NCBI GenBank assembly: GCA_009838625.1
Contig: VXRG01000117.1
Span: 1-47,125 of the forward strand
DNA length: 47,125 nt
Reading direction: 5' to 3'
From: Caldilineaceae bacterium SB0664_bin_27
Lineage (GTDB): Bacteria > Chloroflexota > Anaerolineae > Caldilineales > Caldilineaceae
How positions within the stretch are numbered: the first letter of the stretch is position 1; each line of letters opens with the position of its first letter. A program made the translations under genes and the position numbers. Positions 10,598-17,358 of this stretch are shown here, one piece after another. The notes below the pieces were generated by a model. It had not been told where the DNA came from and did no database searches. It saw only the letters and a program-made list of their open reading frames with translations.

Positions 10598-12910
10598 CTA
10601 TTCGACACAGAATGTCATATCGACCTCGTCGAGGTCACTATGGATAACGCGGCTCCAACTTATGGGAATGCAGCCGCTTAACTGGTTTGCACCCAGGCTG
10701 AACCCTTGCAGGTGGGCGAGGTTGACCAGTTCCGATGGGATTTCGCCGCTGAGCTCGTTGTCCTCTAGGTACAGCCATTTCAGGTCAGCAAGGTTCCCCA
10801 GTTCGGCAGGTATCGGACCACTGAGATTATTCTCTCGCAGGAACAGTGTGCGCAATTCGGTGAGGTTGCCGAGTTCGGGCGGGATTGGCCCGCTCAACTC
10901 GTTCTCATCGAGGTCCAGAACTCGCAAATGGGCGAGGTTGCCGAGTTCGGGCGGGATTGGCCCGCTCAGCTCGTTCTCGTCGAGATAGAGGGTGCGCACT
11001 TCCGCGAGGTTGCCCAGTTCGGGCGGAATCGAACCACTCAGATCGTTCTCCTCAAGGGAAAAGAGACTCACCTGGACCAGGTTACCCAACTCGGGCGGGA
11101 TGGGTCCGGTCAACCGATTCTCTTCAAGGTAGAATGTACGCAGTTCTGTTAGGTTGCCCAACTCAGGGGGAATCGACCCGGTCAGCCGATTCTCGTCGAT
11201 GAAGAGGGTCCGCAACGCGGCGAGATTACCTAGCTGCGGGGGGATGGAGCCACTCAGCTGGTTGCCTGTGAGGTCCAGTCGTTCGAGGTTGCTGAGGAAG
11301 CCCAGCTCTGCCGGGATTGAGCCTGTCAACTGGTTTCTGTCGAGATCAAGCGTCTTCAGGTGAGTCAGGTAGCCTATTTCCGATGGGATCTGACCGGTCA
11401 GCTGATTGTCATCGATCACCAGTCTGTTCAGATGGGAAAGTCGCCCGATTAGGGCCGGAATGGCGCCGCTCAACTGATTTCCGCGCAGGTCGAGGCCGGT
11501 TACGCGGCCGTTGAGGTCTGTGGTGACGCCGTACCATGTGTCGAGCGGATTGTCGCTGAGCCAGTTTTCACTATTGACCCAGTCGTCCCCGCCCAAGGCA
11601 AGGTAGAGGGAGGTGAGAGCGGCCCGGTCAAGGCCCTGCAAGGCCTGATGTGTGAGGGTTCTCAGGGAGACGCGGTACAGCGCATACAAAAGATCGCCGT
11701 TCAACCCGAACAGAGATTCCGAATCCGGTTCTACCGCCGCGGGTGAAGGGCAGAAAGGCAGGTCGGACTGGTCGCCACTGATGGATGCGGCGGTGCTCCA
11801 AGTTGTGGGTATGCAGCCGTCCAGTTGATTTCCGCCGATATTCCACTCCCGCAGATTGGGGATGCCACCTAACTCCGACGGGATCTCCCCGCTCAAGTCG
11901 TTTTCAGCCAGTTGCAGGGACTGCAGATGCCGTAAGTTGCCCAGTTCGGGCGGGATAGATCCGCTCAAATCGTTGTCGTTGAGTAGGAGAGTCCGCAGTT
12001 GGGCCAGGTTCCCCAGCTCCGGCGGGATTGGGCCGCTCAGACCGCATTCGTCGAGGTAGAGAGAGCGGAGTTGGGTGAGGTTGCCCAGCTCGGCCGGAAT
12101 CGGTCCGCTCAGATCGTTTTCGTCGAGATCGAGCGAGCGGAGTTGAGTGAGGTTGCCCAGTTCGGCCGGAATCGATCCACTGAGGCTGTTTTCTTCCAAG
12201 GACATGGCACGCAGATGGGTGAGATTGCCCAGTTCCGGAGGGATCTCGCCGCTCAGCTGGTTTTCTTCGATGAACATTGTTTGCAGCTTTACGAGGAAGC
12301 CCAGTTCAGGTGGAATAGGTCCGCTGAGCTGGTTTTCATCGAAGTAGAGAGTTCGCAGTTCGGTGAGACCGCCAATCTCCGGCGGGATGGACCCACTCAA
12401 CTGATTCCCCGAAAGATCCAGCCTCTCCAACAGAAGGAGTTTTCCCAGGTCCGGCGGAATCTCTCCGTTAAGCTGATTTCGGTCGAGGTCCAGCCACTGC
12501 AATTGGGTCAGGTTGCCCAGCTCCGGGGGAATCAGTCCGACTAAGAGGTTGTCGTCGATCACCAGTCGTTCCAACTGGGTGAGGGAACCCAACTGCGGCG
12601 GGATCTCGCCGCTGAGCCGGTTGCCGCGGAGGATCAGTTGGGTGACGCGGCCGTTCCCGTTTGTGGTGACGCCATACCATGTGCTGAGCGGTTTGTCGGT
12701 CAGCCAGTTCTGATTGTTCACCCAGTTTTCGCCGTCGGTGGCATTGAAGAGCGCGGTCAGTGCGGCGCGGTCGGCGTCGCCGTCGGGCGTGTCGCTTTCT
12801 GTTGCATGTACTTTCGTCGCGGCCGTGAGTAGAGCGAGGGCGACCAGGAAGGCAACGATAAACAGAGTGCCTCGATAGGGGTGCAGGGCGATGAAAGGTC
12901 TCTGTCTCAT
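10598..12910 (-). CDS. secreted plant-type leucine-rich-repeat protein, two identical-length modules
   Basis: Predicted secreted protein of 770 residues. A basic N-terminus and hydrophobic stretch end near KVHA-TE, a likely signal-peptidase site. Two modules follow, residues 47-387 and 428-768, each exactly 341 residues. Each starts with an LRR N-terminal cap (DRAALTxLF/Y, NW, WYGVTT), contains twelve 24-residue plant-type repeats (LGNLxxLxxLxLxxNxLSGxIPxE), and closes with a G-C-I-P ... F-C pair of cysteines. Such surfaces usually bind protein or glycan ligands; the ligand here is unknown. AAGGAGG lies about ten bases before the ATG. The upstream same-strand gene at 13010 is also internally duplicated. 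Confidence 0.93.
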   Translation of the reverse strand: MRQRPFIALHPYRGTLFIVAFLVALALLTAATKVHATESDTPDGDADRAALTALFNATDGENWVNNQNWLTDKPLSTWYGVTTNGNGRVTQLILRGNRLSGEIPPQLGSLTQLERLVIDDNLLVGLIPPELGNLTQLQWLDLDRNQLNGEIPPDLGKLLLLERLDLSGNQLSGSIPPEIGGLTELRTLYFDENQLSGPIPPELGFLVKLQTMFIEENQLSGEIPPELGNLTHLRAMSLEENSLSGSIPAELGNLTQLRSLDLDENDLSGPIPAELGNLTQLRSLYLDECGLSGPIPPELGNLAQLRTLLLNDNDLSGSIPPELGNLRHLQSLQLAENDLSGEIPSELGGIPNLREWNIGGNQLDGCIPTTWSTAASISGDQSDLPFCPSPAAVEPDSESLFGLNGDLLYALYRVSLRTLTHQALQGLDRAALTSLYLALGGDDWVNSENWLSDNPLDTWYGVTTDLNGRVTGLDLRGNQLSGAIPALIGRLSHLNRLVIDDNQLTGQIPSEIGYLTHLKTLDLDRNQLTGSIPAELGFLSNLERLDLTGNQLSGSIPPQLGNLAALRTLFIDENRLTGSIPPELGNLTELRTFYLEENRLTGPIPPELGNLVQVSLFSLEENDLSGSIPPELGNLAEVRTLYLDENELSGPIPPELGNLAHLRVLDLDENELSGPIPPELGNLTELRTLFLRENNLSGPIPAELGNLADLKWLYLEDNELSGEIPSELVNLAHLQGFSLGANQLSGCIPISWSRVIHSDLDEVDMTFCVE
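10607..11629 (-). repeat. LRR module 2 (C-terminal copy)
   Basis: It encodes residues 428-768 of the LRR protein: N-cap, twelve LRRs and the terminal cysteine. It is collinear, without length change, with the copy at 11750-12772. Confidence 0.85.
11750..12772 (-). repeat. LRR module 1 (N-terminal copy)
   Basis: It encodes residues 47-387 of the LRR protein, the same 1023-nt length as module 2. The two are joined by a 40-residue linker (388-427) without LRRs. Confidence 0.85.
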
Positions 12911-13009
12911 GGCTGCACGTCCTCCTTAGGCGATGAACATTTCACTGGGCGGTTCTTGATGGTACTCGACAGCATAAGGAAAGGGTTTAGGACGGTTTTC
13001 ATCACGATT

Positions 13010-14452
13010 TCACTTCACCTGGAAGGAGTCGATTATCTGCTCGATCACCGGCTGATTGGAGCTGACGCTGTCCGGGTGAGCAACGATTGTGAGCACATAG
13101 GCGGTCTGGTTTGCGCGCAGGATGGTTATGTCGAGATGGGCAGTCAGGCGATTCGGTTGATCGCCCAGCCTGATGGCGGACACGGCCCTGATGACGGGAA
13201 GATTCTTGTGTGTGCCCAGCTCGATGGTACTCAGCTGCGTGTCGCCCAAGGCTGAGATGGAATTCTCGGCCAGGGCAATCCATTCCCGGTCGGAAACCTC
13301 GTCTGGCAGAGGCGCCGTGGTCACAACGAGGAACGTTGGGACGGTTGGGACCGTGTAGAGGGTTCCCGGGTGCGGGTCGACGGAGAAGATGCCAAGTTTC
13401 TCCCCTGCCGGCGAGTCCAGAATGGCTCGCAGCTGTCGTACAGCGGTCTCGCTGCCAAGCAGGGATGTCATTTGTTCCAGAGTTGCCCCTTGCAGGTCGA
13501 ATGTGAACCAGTGGCCGGGCACAGCAAAGGAGTATCCCAAGCGCCCGTCTACGATTGATATCCAGAAGCTGGGGACATTGGCAGCAGGCACTGAGGCCGA
13601 TGAACCGGTCATGGCCCCGGCCTCATCCGCCTTCGGGTTTTGGGCTGGGTCTCCAGCAGCCCGTTGTTCCGGTAAGACTGGCCGGAAGGAATAGACGATC
13701 TGGTCGATCAGTGGCCGTTTGGCTAGGGCGTTGCTCAGTCGGGTCGCAATCGTGAGGGTATATGCCGTCTGACCGACGCGAACGGTGGTTATGTCTAGGT
13801 AGGCGGTCAAGCCGCTGCCCTTGCCTCCCAGTTGATAGGCGGCGGCCGCTCTGACTGCGGGAAGAGCGTTGAGTGTGCCCAACTCGGCAGCTTCGATGCG
13901 GACTTCGCCCAGAGCGGCGATGGACTCTTCAACCATGGCGGCCCAACGGTCATCGGTCAGGCCGGCAGGCAGTTGAGTGACGGACACGTTGAGAAAGGTT
14001 GGGAACGGTGGGCGGGCGAACAGTTCGCCGGGATCGGGTTCGACGGCCAGGAAGCCGAGGTTTTCGCCGGCAGGGGTGGCCAGGTACTGGCGCAACTGCA
14101 ATGAGGCTGCGCGGCCGCCAAGCAAGTGGGTAATACGGTCCAGACCGCCGGCCTGCAGGTCGAAAGTCAGCCAGTTGGAGGGTACGGCGAGCGAATAGCC
14201 AAGGGGTTCGTCGACAATTTCCTTCCATCCCGGCGGAATGGCAGCTGCGGGAGCGGAAGCAGGGAATGATGAATTTGCGGGATTCGCTACAGAAGCGGGT
14301 ACGCGTGTCAGCCAAGTCTCTGCGGGAGGAAGGGCTGTTGAGGGTTCGGTCTGGGCGGGAGGCGACAGTTCCTGCGCCGACGATAGCCCTGGCGCCAAGG
14401 TCAGTGAGATGACAATAGCCGCCGTTATGGCCAAGAGATGTGCTCTGTACAT
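13010..14452 (-). CDS. secreted protein with two PsbP/DUF1795-like repeats
   Basis: Predicted secreted protein of 480 residues with a signal peptide ending near GLSSAQE. After a Pro/Ala-rich linker come two related domains, residues 76-256 and 297-477, each exactly 181 residues. Conserved landmarks are W..IVD..LGYS.AVP..W.TFDLQ, a P.F/TFL beta strand, ELGT...LP.VRA, LTA.LDIT and a final D.I..SF. The L/GYS(F)AVP..W start recalls PsbP/DcrB-like (DUF1795) secreted domains, but I cannot name a function. It lies 99 bases upstream of the LRR gene on the same strand and may form an operon with it. Confidence 0.8.
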   Translation of the reverse strand: MYRAHLLAITAAIVISLTLAPGLSSAQELSPPAQTEPSTALPPAETWLTRVPASVANPANSSFPASAPAAAIPPGWKEIVDEPLGYSLAVPSNWLTFDLQAGGLDRITHLLGGRAASLQLRQYLATPAGENLGFLAVEPDPGELFARPPFPTFLNVSVTQLPAGLTDDRWAAMVEESIAALGEVRIEAAELGTLNALPAVRAAAAYQLGGKGSGLTAYLDITTVRVGQTAYTLTIATRLSNALAKRPLIDQIVYSFRPVLPEQRAAGDPAQNPKADEAGAMTGSSASVPAANVPSFWISIVDGRLGYSFAVPGHWFTFDLQGATLEQMTSLLGSETAVRQLRAILDSPAGEKLGIFSVDPHPGTLYTVPTVPTFLVVTTAPLPDEVSDREWIALAENSISALGDTQLSTIELGTHKNLPVIRAVSAIRLGDQPNRLTAHLDITILRANQTAYVLTIVAHPDSVSSNQPVIEQIIDSFQVK

Positions 14453-15118
14453 ATCTTTGGTTCCTCAGTCACTGCGGGTCTGTGTGCGGGTTGCGCAGCG
14501 AATCGATGGTGAACCGAATTGCGTATGAAGCGCAACCCACTGCGACCTGATTCGCATTTGCGTGGATTTCATACTTTCGAGCGATGGCGGGCCAGGAAAT
14601 TGAATCCTGCAACAAAGTCAGGCGGGTGAAGACCAGAATCGCCTTGCCCTGCGGGCGTATCCGGGGCTGTGAAGTCGTTGAAATCCACTGCAGTGCACTC
14701 AATTCGACTACAAAAAAAGAGTACAGTAGAACCGATTCAGGTGTCAATAGCGTAAAGACATGGTGTGGGCGATAGAGGGGGCGACTCCCAGAGTTCTCTA
14801 TTGCGCGCTCCTCTGGTCAGCTTCGTGGGACGCGGGGGAGATGTCCATATCCCAAGGATGCAGGCTTGCAAAAAGGCCTTGAAACAAGCACGAATTCAGA
14901 GGCGTACTTCTGCCGAGAATGTTGGAATGAGGGTCATTTCTGTGATAGGCTGCCTGCAGGCTGGCAGGAATGGACTGCTATGGCCCCGGTACGGCGCCGT
15001 TCTCTCAGATGCAGTTGACCCCCGAGCGGAAACAGGATGGACTACGCGCAGACAAGTAAAGACCCCTCTCCTCGCAGCTTCACGTTTCTAAAGAACCATA
15101 TTGAAGTCCAACCGACGT
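14453..15118. other. intergenic region between divergent genes
   Basis: No convincing gene. It must hold promoters for the minus-strand secreted-protein genes and for uvsE. Seen are TGTCAA at 14742-14747 (a -35 TTGACA on the minus strand with only poor -10 matches), TTGACC at 15014-15019 followed 17 bases later by a weak TGGACT, and a 10-bp palindrome CACTGCAGTG at 14686-14695. A minus-strand frame at 14469-14747 has no domain or ribosome binding site and is probably not a gene. Confidence 0.5.
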
Positions 15119-16084
15119 ATGCCGAATGAGACGCGTATCCGTTTGGGCTTTCCCGTCAAGGTGTTGGGCGCGGCGGGGTTACGCTCGCACGACAGCCGGC
15201 GCTGGCAGAACCAACCCCATCTGAGCGTAAGTCTGGTCTATCTGCGCGACATTTTTCTCTATCTGAAACGAAGGGAGATCCAGTTTTATCGTATGGCGGG
15301 GCAGCTTGCCCCCTATCTGACCCACCCGGACCTGCCGGCGTTCCACGGTCAATTGGAGGAGTGCTCGACGGAGCTGGCAGCAATTGGGGATATGGCGCGG
15401 CAGCAGCGTGTGCGCTTGACGTTGCATCCGGGGTTCTACGTGCAGTTGAGCCACCCGGATCCGGATCTGGCGGGACGGTCGAGTCTGGAGCTGACCGCCG
15501 CGACCGCCTTGCTGGATGGGATGGGGCTGGACGCCGCCAGCGTAATTGTCGTTCACGTGGGGGGAGGGCACGATAACGTACCGGCGGCATTGGACCGGTT
15601 CGCGCGTACGGCCAATTTACTGCCGGACGGAGTGCGTAGGCGTCTGGTCCTGGAGAACGGAGACCGACAGTTCAGTCTGCGTGATGTGCTTTGGGTACAC
15701 CGGCGGACGGGAATCCCGGTGGTCCTGGATACGCTGCACCACCGGTGCCACAATCCAGATGCGATCCCGCAGTTGGATGCGCTGAAGATTGCACTGGCGA
15801 CCTGGCCGGACGATACAAGTCCGAAGATCCATGTTAGCAGCCCGCGTACGGCGGTGCGTACACTCTTTCGCGATGGCAAGGCCCGCGTACAGATGCCGCT
15901 GGCGCATCAGCACAGCGACTTTCTGCACCCGTTTGAAGTTATCGACCTGCTGCAGGCGGCGGTCTCGGCAAAGTTGCGGTCTTTTGATGTGATGCTGGAG
16001 GCCAAAGCGAAGGATGTCGCGTTGTTGCGGCTGAGGGAGCAGATCGGCAGGTACGCGCCGCATCTGGCGAGGCATATTCATTGA
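15119..16084 (+). CDS. uvsE: UV damage endonuclease UvsE (UVDE)
   Basis: Metal-dependent TIM-barrel endonuclease that nicks 5' to UV photoproducts and other lesions, starting alternative excision repair. Landmarks are an RLGFP N-terminus, LHPGFYVQL, a VVHVGGGHDN strand with metal-ligand His, LENGD, DTLHHR, HQHSDFL and LEAKAKD. These are the His/Glu/Asp metal ligands and catalytic lysine typical of the UVDE/AP-endonuclease-2 superfamily. Length, about 321 residues, is normal. I used ATG 15119 (MPNETRIRLG); TTG 15101 is possible, and neither has a strong ribosome binding site. The next gene begins 17 bases after the stop. Confidence 0.92.
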   Translation: MPNETRIRLGFPVKVLGAAGLRSHDSRRWQNQPHLSVSLVYLRDIFLYLKRREIQFYRMAGQLAPYLTHPDLPAFHGQLEECSTELAAIGDMARQQRVRLTLHPGFYVQLSHPDPDLAGRSSLELTAATALLDGMGLDAASVIVVHVGGGHDNVPAALDRFARTANLLPDGVRRRLVLENGDRQFSLRDVLWVHRRTGIPVVLDTLHHRCHNPDAIPQLDALKIALATWPDDTSPKIHVSSPRTAVRTLFRDGKARVQMPLAHQHSDFLHPFEVIDLLQAAVSAKLRSFDVMLEAKAKDVALLRLREQIGRYAPHLARHIH

Positions 16085-16101
16085 GGAGTAACGGCGGGAA
16101 A

Positions 16102-16842
16102 ATGTCCCAGGAATACAGAGACCCCTATCATCTCAAAAGGACGGTGCTGGTCGCGGTCGTCAACAACCGGGCAGACCTGCTCCGGGCGGCATCTGAAGGC
16201 TGGTATCGGATTCCACAGAGGCGGGCGCCGCGACGGGTCGGCGCCGACTACCTGGCGTTTTATCAGACGAGCGCCTTCAGGAACGAAACGGAGGCGCGGA
16301 CGATCAGCTATTATGCGGCAGTCCGCCGCTATCAGCTGCTTTCACGCGCGGAGCTGATGCCGGAAGAGGCGGACCATGCGCGGGCGGAGGAGTACTACTT
16401 CCGCATTGAGATCGGCCCGCTGTTGCATTTGGCGCAGCCGGTCCCGGCAACCACCTTCAGGAGGCTGACCTTTATCCACACGACGTTGGAGCGTCTGTTG
16501 AGGGCACAGGATGTTAAGGAGCTGAAGCTGGAGGGAGAGCCATTCCAGGCGTTGTGGAGCGCGCTGCGGGCGAGCCGGCTGCGGCCGCTTCCCAACCGGT
16601 TGGCGGGCGAGTGGCCGGTGGACATCGCGCTGCGAGTGCGCAATGGGTATCTGGGCATCCGGCTTGATGAGGCAAACGATATGCGTGAGTCGCTAGGGCC
16701 GGCAGATCGCTGGACGATACTGCGAATCCCTGAAAGCCGGATTGCGGCTGACCTGGAGGGTTGCCTGCGGGCAGTAGGGGCGGCGCTGGTGGACCTGGGC
16801 GGTTCGCTGGACGCGAAGCCGGGGCGGGAGATTGCGCTGTAG
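16102..16842 (+). CDS. EVE/PUA-like protein with possible degenerate nuclease tail
   Basis: Cytoplasmic protein of 246 residues. The first 130 or so residues (VLVAVVNNRADLL, WYRIP, YLAFYQT, YYAAVRRY, FIHTTLERL) look like an EVE/PUA-like fold, of the kind that binds modified nucleic-acid bases. The C-terminal third (about 150-240), with VDIALRVRNGYLGIRLDE and WTILRIPESRI, is laid out like a Vsr/DUF559 endonuclease domain, but the expected E-x-K position reads as R-L-D. The nuclease may therefore be inactive. Both assignments are pattern-based inference. It is probably translated with uvsE, which suggests a role in DNA damage or base-modification sensing. Confidence 0.65.
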   Translation: MSQEYRDPYHLKRTVLVAVVNNRADLLRAASEGWYRIPQRRAPRRVGADYLAFYQTSAFRNETEARTISYYAAVRRYQLLSRAELMPEEADHARAEEYYFRIEIGPLLHLAQPVPATTFRRLTFIHTTLERLLRAQDVKELKLEGEPFQALWSALRASRLRPLPNRLAGEWPVDIALRVRNGYLGIRLDEANDMRESLGPADRWTILRIPESRIAADLEGCLRAVGAALVDLGGSLDAKPGREIAL

Positions 16843-16869
16843 CGCAGGCGGGATCAGGAGAAGATTGGC

Positions 16870-17358
16870 ATGGAACTGCATGTGAATGGAAAGAGCTATG
16901 CGCTGGAGGCGCCGGCAGAAGAGAGGCTGCTATGGGTGCTGCGGGACTGGCTCGGGCTGACGGGTACAAAGTTTGGTTGCGGCATAGGCATCTGCGGCGC
17001 GTGCACGGTCCATGTCAACGGCGCGGCGGTCCGTTCTTGTCTCATTCCGCTGGCAGCGGTTCAGGGGGCCGACATTCGCACGATTGAAGGGCTGGCCGAA
17101 ACGAATGGAGGCGGAGAAATCGCGCTGCATCCGGTTCAGCAGGCGTTCATCGATCACCAGGTTCCCCAGTGCGGCTGGTGTATGAGCGGGCAGATCATGC
17201 AGGCGGCGTCGTTCCTGGCGCAGAGTCCGCAGCCGTCGGAGGAGGAGATTGTGCGCGCGATGAGCGGGAACTATTGCCGGTGCGGATGCTATGTACGCAT
17301 CAGGCAGGCGATCCAGCAGGCAGCGGAGATGTCGGGTGAGAAGGAGGCGGCGACATGA
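16870..17358 (+). CDS. (2Fe-2S) small subunit of molybdenum hydroxylase, IorA-like
   Basis: Electron-transfer subunit of a xanthine-oxidase-family enzyme, 162 residues. The ferredoxin-type cluster is held by C37, C42, C45 and C57 (CGIGICGACT...C). The helical second domain carries C101, C104, C136 and C138 (CGWC ... CRC). The sequence is closest in style to isoquinoline 1-oxidoreductase alpha subunits (CoxS/IorA class). CAGGAG is about nine bases before ATG 16870. The stop overlaps the large-subunit start as ATGA, so the two are translationally coupled. Confidence 0.93.
   Translation: MELHVNGKSYALEAPAEERLLWVLRDWLGLTGTKFGCGIGICGACTVHVNGAAVRSCLIPLAAVQGADIRTIEGLAETNGGGEIALHPVQQAFIDHQVPQCGWCMSGQIMQAASFLAQSPQPSEEEIVRAMSGNYCRCGCYVRIRQAIQQAAEMSGEKEAAT

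Noticed and set aside
10598..12910. Eukaryotic contamination suggested by the plant-type LRRs
   Set aside because: The gene has a bacterial signal peptide and ribosome binding site and sits between ordinary bacterial genes.
14469..14747. A 92-codon minus-strand frame in the gap before uvsE
   Set aside because: There is no recognisable domain and no ribosome binding site, and it occupies the probable promoter region of two divergent genes.
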